Below are positions 37,545 to 49,203 of a stretch of 64,000 nt of DNA, in pieces. The DNA is from Gordionus sp. m RMFG-2023 (Eukaryota; Nematomorpha; Gordioida; Chordodea; Parachordodidae). Under the pieces are notes generated by a model. It made no database searches. It had not been told where the DNA came from and saw nothing but the letters and a program-made list of their open reading frames with translations. The stretch is from positions 4,575,475-4,639,474 of the forward strand of contig NC_088775.1 in assembly GCF_954871325.1 (NCBI RefSeq). Direction: 5' to 3'. How positions within the stretch are numbered: the first letter of the stretch is position 1; every line of letters starts with the position of its first letter. The position numbers and the translations under genes are program-made.

Positions 37545-40500
37545 ATGAGTTTTCAATGGACATTGGTCGCCGGGTTTTTATATATTGAGATTGCTCTCGT
37601 GACTCTTTTTTTGATGCCATGGATAAAACCTAGAAGGTAACATTCCTTATTCTAAATTATATATCTGTTAAATAATTCAATTTATAGATGCAAAGGTGTG
37701 TATAATTTTTTATTAGAAACATGTTACCTAAAAAAAATACTATATTTAGCATATCATTTTTATGATTATATTCCTCATTTTGAAATTATATCTTTTGTGA
37801 TTAATTTTTAACTTAGTGAAGTGAAGCAAATTTAATTTTTTTTATCCAGCCCTCAGCCATAGATTACCATTATTTACTAATAAGGAATTTATATCCTTAG
37901 CAGTATACTCTACCTTTGATAGAAATCTAACATATACTATACAAAATTTTTCAATTATGTTTAGTCTTTACTTAGGCATATCATAAACTATAAGTGTAAT
38001 AGCCAATTTTTAGAGTCAAACAACGCGAGCTCATTTTTTTCTATAAAATATTATATTTATCTTAAAAATTACGTTTGAATTCACATTTGTTTGCCAAAAA
38101 ATAATATAAATTTTGCTTCTCTGTATAATTTTTTTTCCAAAGTAGATTAAAATTTTTAAAATCATAATTACTAGTGGGTAATATCTTTATCAGTCTATTA
38201 TACTATACTTTTTAATTTAATTAATTATTATTTGTACCTGCTCCCAAATTTCTTCAGATTATTACTTAATATTTTATTTTTATATAATTATTTTTAGATG
38301 GCAAAAGATATTCAAATCGCGATTGTTGAAAGCTTTGAACTTACATTCCCAATTATATTTTAGTGGATTTATTATCATCTTAATCCTCCTTTTTTCAGGT
38401 TCACTTAATCAATATTAATAATACATTGTGTTCCTCTACACATGCTTAATTATCAGTTAATTTTTGCTAGGTAAATGATTTTTTAATATTAAATTATGAT
38501 ATCCAGCACTGTTCTGCCGAATATTAAAAGGGCTCGCTAAAAATAATTAGCTAATTTTAATTTCCTTTATTACTTTTTGTTCATAAATATACACTTTATA
38601 GCTCAGTTTCCTTTGTAAATTTTAATATATTTAATAATAATATTAATATTTCACATATTTTTTTAGAAAAAAATATTCATATATTTATTTTCAAAGCTAT
38701 CAATAATCATTACATATGCATTTAATTGCTTCACTTTTAATTTTAAGTGAAACCTATTTTAAAATTCAATTTTTTATTAAAATTCATATACAAATATGAT
38801 AAAATATTATTATTTAAAAATTAACTTTATAATATAGAGAATATAATATATATTTTTTTTAAAAAAATGTTTTTTTTCTTCTTTTTATAAAAATATACAT
38901 TTGTATCAATCTTCTTTTTTTTTTAATTTGTAAGCTCTCTGTATGTGGGGAATACTTTAAATATTAATCTCGCAATGTAAAGCTTATTTTAAAAATAAAC
39001 GTCAATATTTAACTACTAAACAAATATTCTGCCAACATATGTCAAACAAAATAAATTGTTGACGCCTTTCAACAACAAAATTATTTTTATAAAGGGCTTA
39101 ATCATGCTCATTTTAGCTCAACTCAGATGTTATACTATAATTAGGGATCGGAACAAAGGCGTTTCCGTGTTCCGTTCCCTTTCTAGCCCATATAAATAGT
39201 ATCACTTTTCGATACCCTTCCAAGGCGTTTTTTTCCACGCCCCTCCCCTGCTCATAATAAATAAAATCGACCAAATTTTCTTTTATATAAAGACGCTGTT
39301 AGAGAATCCTATAAATACCAAACCACTGTGGGCATCGATCCAACTATCGCTGGCGTGGGGTCGGAAAATCAGCTGAGAATGAAGCTATTTCGAGCTCAAC
39401 GAAATTTCTACATCTCCGGGTTCGCCCTTTTTCTTTGGCTGTAAGTTTTTTTTAGACAATTATTTTATAAATTATCTATTAATATCACAAAATTTTATAG
39501 TATAAATCACGACGTGCTAGTAATTTTTTTTAAGATTTTGACAGATATTTTAGTTTAAAAGGGCCTGGGGTATGTTGATTCCTCGAAATTTGTAAGAGGA
39601 AGCTCAGCCTCTTCGATTATTTGATCTAGTGCCGGAGGTTCTGTTTCCGGTTTCAAACTTTGACTAGTTTTTTTAACAGAGGATATTCTTCCAAAATAAA
39701 ATTCTTCTTACCAATTTGTTACATACATAAAATTAATAATTTTAGACACTATATTTAGTGTTCCGTAATGGGATAAAAAAATCTCCCCTGAACCTAAAAC
39801 GTAGGCAACGGATGGTTTACCATAGATTATTCAAAAAAATATTTACATTAGAACTTCTAATGACTCAATATTGATGAATAACCAAGAGCCCTTCCCGTAA
39901 AATACATGGGAACCTGAACCAAAACCGGGTTTGAAATTTTCTAGTATCCGGTTTGGAAATTTGAGGGACCAAAATCGGGTTTAACCACTCAAACCCGGGG
40001 TATTTTGGGTGTTTAAAAATCTCGCTCCTAATGTTCGAGCTGACCAAATTCTCGCAAGTTCAAGAAAATAATTTCCGAATCAAAATTTGGTTCAGAACCC
40101 TTGCTTTCTGCTCCAAGTTCCACACTATAGAATGCCAATTTGATTGATCTTATTATATTTTAGTAAAATTAGTTGGTCAAACCTTTTATATGCTTCAATT
40201 TAGTAATAATGTACAACATTTTAACATTGTACAGTATCATGCTAAACTTAAAAGTATAGTATATATATAACCCTGAAACGAAATATTTGTTATTCGAAAT
40301 TCGATTCATATTTTACGAATACGGATAACACAATTATTCGGTTCGAAATTTCGAATCGAATATGAATAATGAGGGAAAATATTCGTCGAATAGTAAACCT
40401 TTTTTATTCGATTCGAATTATTTGTATTATTCAAAATTATTCGAAATTATTTGTTTATATAAATATTTCATAATTTTTCATATTTTATTTTTTGCGTTAA

Positions 40501-43500
40501 TATTCGTAAATCGTAAGTAAATAATTAAAAAAAAGAAGAAGTAATTAAATTTTCCTAGTGGATATCATTTCGTTTTACTTTATTTTATTTCCTATTTTTT
40601 ATATATATATATAAAGGGAAACGCCCCAACAAAGTAAATTAAAAAAAATATAATTATTTTTAATTTTGATGATCAGATTTAAAAAATTCCAGCTAAATAA
40701 AGAATTCCCAATAATGCCTTGAATTCTGTTACATCAACTTCTTCAGTAGAACTTTCATATAGGTCAGTATAGTTTTTGTTTGGTATGATAAATAATCTCT
40801 TCAACCATTTTAGCATTTTCTGGAGTGCTTCTCATATTCTTTTACTCCTGGCGGATGAATAACTAAAATTTTGTTGACGAGTTCTTTTTCTTTGATTAGG
40901 GAAATCCTTTTTCCCATTTAGCTAACCCTTTTTTTAAGCTAATTTTAAAGAGAAATATACTATGATACCGAAATAATATTTTCTTCATCATCTAATTCTG
41001 ATTGTGTATCATGATTCACTCTACAAAAAAACGAATCGTATCGTATATTAATCATATTCGGATTTTCGGATCGAATAATTGCGCTATTCGTATTCATATA
41101 AATAATATAATCATTATTCGATTCGATTCGATTCGAAAATTTTTCTGAAGCTTATAAAAAAAATAAATTATTTTTTTGCAAGAAAAAATTACAAATGTAT
41201 TTGCATCTGTATTATTAATAATGTGATTGAACTGTAATTAATAAAATAATTATCAGTATCATTGGAATAAGTATAATATTATTTTATTATGTATTTAATT
41301 TAACCTGAACGTGATAATTAAGCACCAAGCCCCATAATGTTATATACGAACACACTGAAAATGATAAAATATGAATGATGTTGATTTTAGTATTGGATAA
41401 AAATAAAACAGGATGGAAAGAAATTTACAAACTAGACATGTTTTTCGAATAAATATTTAAAATTTATTTTTAAAAATATAAAAAATAATCAATTACTGTC
41501 TTTCAAAATTATTATTTATATAATAAAAACGTTAAAATGCTAAAAAGTAATTGTGCCGGAGAAATTAAAAAATTGCGGTAGATTTTTGCGGGAGATTTCC
41601 AATTGCGGTAGTTTTGCTGGAGTGAGATGTTTGCGTGTAAACTAAAAAATTTCGGGAGTCTCCCGTTGATGGGGGGAGACATGGCAACCCTGATTATGAA
41701 TCGGTTACGCGTTATCAAATTGAAATTGATGACAATGACTAGTCAGAACAAGATGTGTATGCTCAATCTACTGCAAACCATAATAATCCCTTCTGGTCCA
41801 AGAAATACTTAACAACCAGCATTAGAATTTGATAAAATATCAGGTCCAATATCATCCTTTAAAACGAACCCATTGTGTCCATCAGATATATATATATATA
41901 ATTTATTAATGATTCTCTAATAAATACAATTACATTCAATACAAATTTGTATGCCCAACAAAAAAAATAGATATCAACCAACTACTCCCACAGAAAGAGA
42001 AAAAATAGACCATTTAAAGTCTTTATATGAAATTTCGCTAAGGTGGCGAAAATAGTGGCTTGCCAATATTTCTTTGGCTGTTAGATGAGGCTATTATCAA
42101 TTCATTCATAATCTACGATATTCTTACAGACAATGAACTCTCCTCATCGAAAGAAATTCCGAAGACAAATAATTGCTAGCCAATTGGCACACAAAAATAT
42201 CGATAGGGATGATAATATTCAGAATGATAATAACTATATATCAATGCAAAAAAATAAATAATAATCCTTATATCCTTCTAGAAATAAGGCTAAAAAAAAC
42301 TCAGCTATCAACCTCTGACAGGAACCTCCCGGTGGTCGTGCAAATCATGCAACGTTCCACTATGTTTAAATAAAAAATAGAAACTGTTTCGATAGGTTGT
42401 CAATGTTATGAATTTGTAACCACCATTGAGCGCCGCCATTTTACTAAATATCGTGTTGCATCATATTAATTTTATGAGGGAACTTAAAGTGTTAAAGTAG
42501 GTAGGATAGGTGTCACCACAGATATGTTCGGTAAAATCGAAAAAGGGTCTTGTATAATATTTATTAAAGTCGTCAAATTATCCTGGTAAAAAAAAATAAA
42601 TAAAGTGTTGTTAAACGGCTCATTAACTCGATATTTTAGCCAAAGAAATATTGCCGAAGGTTCCAGATTTCGCTAATAGATGTCTAGATCTTTGTGCCAT
42701 CTATGATAAAAATCTCCAGGCTTGAGTAATATTTTTCTGGATAAAATATTGAGTTAGCTGTTTTTAAAAATCGGCTAAAAATCGAGCCATTTAACAAGAC
42801 TACTCAGTTGTCTTTCAGATACCATCATACATCCGAATCACAACTTCGTCAATTCCCTTCGACCATTATATAAGGGCTATTCCATCTTATGGATGTGTCT
42901 AACTTGGGGATAGTAAGAGAGAGAGCACGCACACACATCTCATAATATTTGTCTTTATAAAAGAATTGCGATTAGCCCTTAAATGATTGTTCTTAATGTT
43001 AACAAGCATCTGCTTTCTTGAGTATTTCTTGTATACTACTAATCTAAAGTGCATAATCAACTTTACAGCGCCCTACCGATGAATCATTTTTAGGGGTTGA
43101 CCTGCCACTTTACATTGTACCAATTTACTGATTCACATTCTGGTGAAAATGTATATTTGGGAGTTTTCTACTAAAATTATAATATCTATATTAGTAACAT
43201 AGAAATTACTTGTGATGATGTAAGTTTAAATTCAACTTTCAAAAAAAAAAAATTCTTTGTTATAAAACACCCAACTTGTAAAATTTTACATGCGCGATGT
43301 TTTGCGCACACCTACTCAATTTAAGTGGTACAAGAAATACTATAGGAAAGTAGACATTGTCAAAATTAAGAAAAATCGTTATGGCTATTTCATAATTCTT
43401 CTGTAAAGACAAATATTATGAAGAATGTATGGTATACATTACGTTCCCCGATGAAATATCTAAAAATTAAAATTAGACACCTCCATAATATGGAATAGCT

Positions 43501-46500
43501 CTTATATAATGCTCGAAAGTGCTAGAGCCATTGACGAAGTTGTGACTCGGATATATGATGATATATCTGATATTAGAAGAAGGACTACTGAGTGATTACC
43601 CAGTATGATTGAACGGCTTTAATAAATTATTTTTTATTAAACCGAACATATTTGTGGTGACACGTATCCTACTCTAAATCTTGCCATCCCCTTTTTATGT
43701 TTCTTTAATGAAACATTTAAATTCACATGACCGCGATTTCATAAACAGTATTATCGGCAGTGCTAATGACAAAAATAGGGAATTATTATAACCTAACAAA
43801 TATTGAAACCATAATATCAACCATATTTAGATCCTAGACTAAGAGTTATTTTATGATCAGTTACCTGCTTCAAAAGTAAAATATATATTATCGATACAAC
43901 AACAATTAAACCGATAGTATAATTTTATAGAATTTTTAAACAAAATATCACCTCATCTCATAAATATATGAGATTGAAACATATCTTAATGAATTAAGAA
44001 TCACTTCTAATAAGAGTCAGCTAGAATGGTGGGGATTGCATGGGGATCGTTTTCCCGGGTCGCCGAGAATGGCAGCTGATATATTGTCCATTCAGGGATC
44101 TTCGGCTTTATGTGAGCGGTTATTCTCAATAGGGACAAATATGATAATGAAGAATAGAATTATCTTAGAAGGAAGAAACCATTAGAAAGACTTTATGCTT
44201 GAAAAACTGGTTATCGTCAAATTCGATTCTACCATAATTATATATTTTTTTAATGTATTATATTAATGATGTTTTTAAAATGAGATCATTGTACCTTTTT
44301 AGAAAATTTGAATAAAATTTGAATATTAGATTGAAGAAATAATTTAGGTATCAATATTAAGCAATTTCTAATTCTAAAAATCGGGTCTTTTTGGCCAATT
44401 AGTTATGAATAATAGAATTATTCGAATCAAATACGAATAATAGAATTATTCGATTCGTTGTAAACTCATGTATATATTAATTTAATTATGCCTTATATTT
44501 TTTTTTAAGTTCTAAATGGCTATGCGATAAGTTTAAAACGATTGCCCTTTCAAGGGGTGGAATTCTGTTATATAGCAATTATTTTTTGACAATATATATA
44601 TGATATAATTTATAATGTCGTGCACAGGGTTTTGAGGCGCCTGATAACACTCATCACTTATCAAGCATACCTGGAAGCCACTACAGAATCTTCGATGAAG
44701 CAGGCTCTAAGTGCCACGCAAGCGGCTAACAAGCTCATATCCGAGAGACCTAATAGAAGGAAAATGGTTTTTTTTTTAATTAAAAGAATTTATTTTATTT
44801 TGTAGATATACCATTTTTTTTATAAAAAATTATAATTTCAAAAGGGTCCTCGATGTTATGTCGGAATCCTTTTAAATTTTTTTGTTTTGTTTTTACATCA
44901 TTCAGTCAATACATACAAGCCAATAAAAATCGAATAGAAATAATTCGCAATCAGATGTTTTTTGAAGTATCATTCGGTCAAATGATTAGTCTCCATTTTT
45001 TGCATTTCTCGCCATTATTTAACAAAAATATTATTTGTTTTTTTAAAACATGTACCTTTTTTTTTATTTATCAAAAAAAATTATTTGAATTCTTATATCT
45101 TTATCGTTCAGGATAAATTCTCAACTTGATTTCGATCAAGGTCAGATTAGAAACTCTACTCTATACTTTTTTTACGATGATTATTATATATATCACAAAT
45201 TCTCCAATTTTCAAGGATGCCATATCTAAATTGAAATTCTAATTTCCTTTAACTCCTCCCCCTTCTATCCTCCGCCAATCATGGTCCAGGATTTCTAAAA
45301 TCCTTTTTTACCCTATCTTGATTGATCATTATCTTTTTATTCTCTAAATTTTTCGTATGGTATAATTTAAAAAAAAATTAGATGGGAGGTGACGACGATA
45401 GCGGAGAGGAGGAATTGGACGACGCGGAAGCCGAAATGATGAGAATCAAGGATGAGCTAGATAATACTAAAAGAGGTTTTTTTTAAAAAAATAAAATAAA
45501 TTCAAAATATATCAATTTAACCATTTTTCAACCTGTAAAAGAAATCATTTTTAAAAAACCAGTTTCCTTAACTCCTCGAGGTTTTTCAAAATATTTTTGA
45601 GAATACGAAATTTTTCAGGATTTGATTTTTAAAAGTTACTCAATATCCTTTGGCAAAAACTTCTTTTTTTTTTACAAAAAAATTTTGCTTTAAACTTGAT
45701 TACAAATTTGTCAACTTATCATTTTTAAAAATAAAAACAACTTAACTTCGTGGAAAGCGAATGATATTTTTTAAATGTTTAAAAGGTAAAGATGTTATAT
45801 AATATATTTTTTGCAAAAAATTTTACAATATTTATAAAATTAGTAAATAAACCCACTCTATTTTTGTCATAAAATGCAGGAAAAAATAATGAAGTTAGTT
45901 AACATGATAGAGAGAGGGTGTATGGGATGGCGGGTGTAGGAGGAAATGGAGGCAGAGTTGTCGAGCTCGAATTCAAGTTCAGGAATTTAAAATTGTTTGG
46001 TTGGACATTTTGAGACCACGGGTGAAACACAGATCGATTTGTGGGCAACCCATCGAACCTATGGCATTATGAACCCGGGGCTGGTTCGGTCATCTTTTAG
46101 AAAATCGGTTTCGATTAAGTCCCCGTTATCAAAATAACCGCTAATAGGGTTTAGAATTTCTGAACCCGAATTCGGGTTCACAACCCTGAATGGAGGAATA
46201 CGATGGTAAATTGGGAAAGGTTGAGGGAGGAAGAAAGATAGTCAGAGGATCCTTATAAAAAAAATACATATTTCTAAAGGGGAATTGCTAGATTTTAGCA
46301 TTCTAATTGGTTGTTGGGAGAAACCATTCAAATAAAATCACCTGATTTATCCGAATTCCTATTTCGGTTTTATGCCCAAATCGCTAATTTTTCAGTTTCT
46401 CCTTTTTTTTAATCGTTAGAAACCTCGAAACATCCGGTTTAAGTTGGCCGAATATCTTCCCAATAACCCCCCCCCCCGATGGAGTTCCATTTGGCCGCCT

Positions 46501-47055
46501 TCTTAAGGTTGGCACTACGATCTAGAAAAATTTGCTGAAATTATATTAAGGAAAGACTATACACTGAAGTTAATTTACCACGCGCCATTACATAATAGTT
46601 TATTAAAGATCGTTTTATCACCATCGTATATATTATTTCTTGCAGAACTCGAGATAACATCTGGCGACTTGGAAGTCATGAAAAAGCAAGCCCAATCGGT
46701 CAACACCGAATACGATAGATTACTGACGGAACACGCTCAATTACAAGTTAATTTACATAGTATTTATACTACGTGTACCTTTTTTTCTAAGTTTTTTTGA
46801 GATTTATAATTTTATAATTAGAGGGGTGAGCGGCCAAGACCCTATCCGGGTTCGGTGGGTATTTGATATTCGAACGGATATCAGTCGATGTCGGTTCTGT
46901 TTAATTGACATCAACTCGGATTGGTCTCTAGAAAGTTGTATCGGTTTGTACATCGGGATTAATTTGTATTTTATGCGTGATATTTATTTTAAAAAAATAA
47001 ATAAATTTAGAAAAAAATTGAAAGAAAGGATTCTGGCAACAAGAAGAGTAATTAA
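37545..47055 (+). CDS. BCAP31: BCAP31/BAP31-like endoplasmic reticulum protein
   Basis: Seven exons: 37545-37636, 38298-38398, 39293-39440, 44628-44766, 45382-45475, 46646-46746 and 47011-47055. All junctions are GT-AG and in phase, giving 239 residues, close to the family's usual 245. The protein starts MSFQWTLVAGFLYIE, followed by RWQKIFKSRLLKAL, DAVRESYKY, MKLFRAQRNFYISGF and LRRLITLI: three membrane segments near residues 8-26, 47-64 and 104-122. The cytosolic coiled coil ends MKKQAQSVNTEYDRLLTEHA. The last exon ends NKKSN, a KKxx-type retrieval signal that keeps BAP31 in the ER, where the family escorts membrane proteins for export or degradation. The weakest parts are the exon 4 donor (ATG/GTTTTT) and the 45-base last exon. 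The 5.2-kb intron 3 is packed with transposon remnants. Confidence 0.92.
39883..40103. repeat. possible MITE, CAAGAGCCC/GAACCCTTG ends
   Basis: Short imperfect inverted ends bracket a block rich in GGGTTT and AACCCGG in BCAP31 intron 3. The motif style resembles the CAGGGAT elements of the POLD3 intron, but no target duplication was seen. Confidence 0.4.
40280..41155. mobile_element. non-autonomous element with ATTCGAAT-rich inverted ends
   Basis: TTATTCGAAATTCGATTC near 40290 is mirrored by ATTATTCGATTCGATTCGAT near 41130. The same motif composition borders the hAT of SLC22 intron 6, so the two are probably related. The exact ends and target duplication could not be fixed. Confidence 0.5.
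41640..42380 (+). pseudogene. piggyBac transposase, internally deleted
   Basis: The N-terminal part reads NPFWSKKYLTTS, then NTNLYAQQKK and RYQPTTPTERE (frames change between them). It passes directly to the C-terminal signature LPIFFWLLDEAIINSFIIYD followed by KKFRRQIIASQLAH. A cysteine/histidine tail follows (GGRANHATFHYV, 42320-42370). The central catalytic domain is missing and frames are broken. An ACATGGCAACCCTGA motif at about 41679 may be the end of a separate MITE. Confidence 0.75.
42603..42802. mobile_element. hAT-type MITE, TAGTGTTG family
   Basis: The ends are AGTGTTGTTAAACGGCTC and GAGCCATTTAACAAGACTA, with the family's internal ATATTTTAGCCAAAGAAATA. The target duplication is not visible. 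The right end abuts another inverted-repeat unit. Confidence 0.8.
42803..43595. repeat. inner inverted-repeat unit, arms about 100 bases
   Basis: CACAACTTCGTCAA and AAGGGCTATTCCAT on the left (42845-42895) are mirrored by ATGGAATAGCTCTTATAT and TTGACGAAGTTGTG on the right (43490-43550). The enclosed 600 bases are AT-rich with a short GA run at 42918. Confidence 0.7.
43690..44470 (+). pseudogene. hAT transposase remnant, C-terminal
   Basis: PYLDPRLRVIL near 43840 and the dimerisation block WWGLHGDRF, then ILSIQGSSALCERLFSIGTN (44020-44160), identify a hAT transposase close to the one in SLC22 intron 6. A frame change follows at about 44175 in what would be ETIRKTLCLKNWL. ATTCGAAT-rich sequence at 44410-44460 resembles the end of that family. 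Confidence 0.75.
45953..46188. mobile_element. hAT-type MITE in BCAP31 intron 5
   Basis: It starts CAGAGTTGTCGAGCTCGAAT and ends ATTCGGGTTCACAACCCTG. The exact 8-bp duplication AATGGAGG lies at 45945-45952 and 46189-46196. It is related in style to the CAGGGAT and CAGAGTTG elements. Confidence 0.88.
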
Positions 47056-49203
47056 AGTTTTCGCATAACAAAAACTCTTATCATTCTTATATTCATTTCG
47101 CAATTGAATATTTTACATTAATAGCATTAATTTTCTTCATTATTATAATATTTAAAAAAAATATATATATTACGTGTCAGATAATTATTTATTATTTTTT
47201 TGAAATTAGCTTAAAATATTGTGATTTTGTATTTTTAATGGGTATCATATAATTTTGCTGTCCATAATTATTTTAAAAGATTATTAGTTGTATTATATAT
47301 TATATTTTTAAATATTAAACCAATTAATATAATTGTAAAACGAAATAAATCTTATTAAATAAAATGTACAAAAATTAATGTGAAGAATAGCTCAAACCAC
47401 CTGAAAGAATTTTTTTTTAATTGGATGAAATAGTGAGTTAGAATTACAGGTTAGCGAGATATAGGTTAGGGAGCATTTAATAAAATTTCATCATATTTTA
47501 AAAAATAACCTGTTAAATCTGCAGGTTACGTTATTATAAATAGACTAATAATCTAATAGAAATTTAAATAAATCAACGGTCTTAAAGGCAATTTCATTGG
47601 ACCTAGATCAGAAATAGTCGCTTCTGATAATTTAGTTGTTATGGCGCAAAGTGCAATATATAAATCCACTCTTATAATAAATATTTTAATGAATGTTAGG
47701 CTACATCATAGGAAGCAACAGACGCTTGCGAATAAAATGGCCCAATTTTAATTGCTTTGTTAGGAAAGCCTTAGATTTGAAACGATATATAGATTGGCAT
47801 TTGAATAAAATTATTTACTAGTTAAAATAATTAAAAACGCCCTCAAAAAATACTGTTATCAGTGAATAAATTTATACCACAATTAGACGGGGTTAATAAG
47901 ACAATTATTCGAGAGAGACCTTTGTAGACTTGGGGTGAGGTAGTGTGATTGATGACACGTGACCCATAATCTGGACGAAGGGTCCTAAACGTTGTCGCGT
48001 TTTATTAATTACTTTGTTGTTGAATCAGAACACCTGATCACGTTTAGAAAAATTTCGTCTCATTTTGAGAAGTAAATCAAAAATTTAAGTTTATCACTTT
48101 ATTAAATTCCTTATAAAAGTTATATATATATATTTTTTTGTTTTTTCTCAAGATTAAGCTGCTATATAAGTGTGTCGTTTTGGGATATAGAATTCACTGG
48201 GATTTGGAATATCTCAGTTTCAAAACAACGTCACCCTTTCGCCGATATCTTTCTTTCCTTTCTTTCTCTCTTTCCTTATTTCAAGAGAGGAATATTAAAC
48301 TGGTTTATAAAATGCGTTACATTTCAAAGTTGGCACAAGATTAACAGATGTTTTTTTGGTGCACCGACACGACCAGCTAGGAACGTTATCAGCACTTAAA
48401 AAAATATGTTATCAAAAAACAAAAATAAATATTTACAAATCGTAGTAAAGTATCCGATTTTAACGCACATTTAAATTATCGTCGATATTCCAAGGTGTCT
48501 ATACATTAAAAAAAAAATTAGCTCCCAATTCTGAAATTACACCCATTTATGTATATTTGTGCTAACCTATCCTGGTTTGACATACCCCACCCCCTTTTTC
48601 CTGAGGCTACAATATAATAACTGCATTTCTTCCATTTGGGATTATTAGTCGATTCACTTTAACCAATATTTTTCTTTAATTTTATGGACGGCTTCATTTT
48701 TTTTTACACATCTGTGGGAGCCTTATTGCAATAGAGTAATCACTCTATTATTTGTCAATGTTAGAAAAGAAGTCGCGGAGGGATTTAGAATTTTAATTTA
48801 CTGTATATTTTCACAAATGAATACTTTATAGAATTAATTATAAAAAAACGTGTTCAAAACAATTAACGATGTCTTTTTAACGATTAATTTTTTAAATTAT
48901 TATATTATATATTTTTAATTTAAGATATTATAAATATTCTATTACAAAAAAATATAATTTGAATCAATAATTGTATAAGGTTATATTAATGAAAGTAATC
49001 GCAAATATAAAATATATATTTCTTTTTTAATAAAAAAATAATATAATAATTTTCATAAATATTATACGGATAAATGATGTGAGGTATTATGTATTTTTTT
49101 TATTTTAACTATCGACAAAATTTTATACGCCAAATGCAGTTCTCGAGAATATTTCCCAGAGTCCAAAATTCGCGGGTATTTTACATTTCCGGCCTAAATT
49201 CCG
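47056..49203. other. gene-free space between convergent BCAP31 and Frizzled-like genes
   Basis: AT-rich DNA without recognisable coding or element structure. Short open frames at 46826-47068 and 48138-48399 show no homology and overlap each other or intron 6. Confidence 0.6.

Larger units (their letters stand above)
42500..43673. mobile_element. inverted-repeat element with nested insertions, BCAP31 intron 3
   Basis: GATAGGTGTCACCACAGATA at the left is mirrored by TTTGTGGTGACACGTATCC at the right, extending inward over AACATATTTG / ATATGTTCGG. Inside lie a TAGTGTTG-type MITE and a second inverted-repeat unit, one directly after the other. No reading frame is present. Confidence 0.75.
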
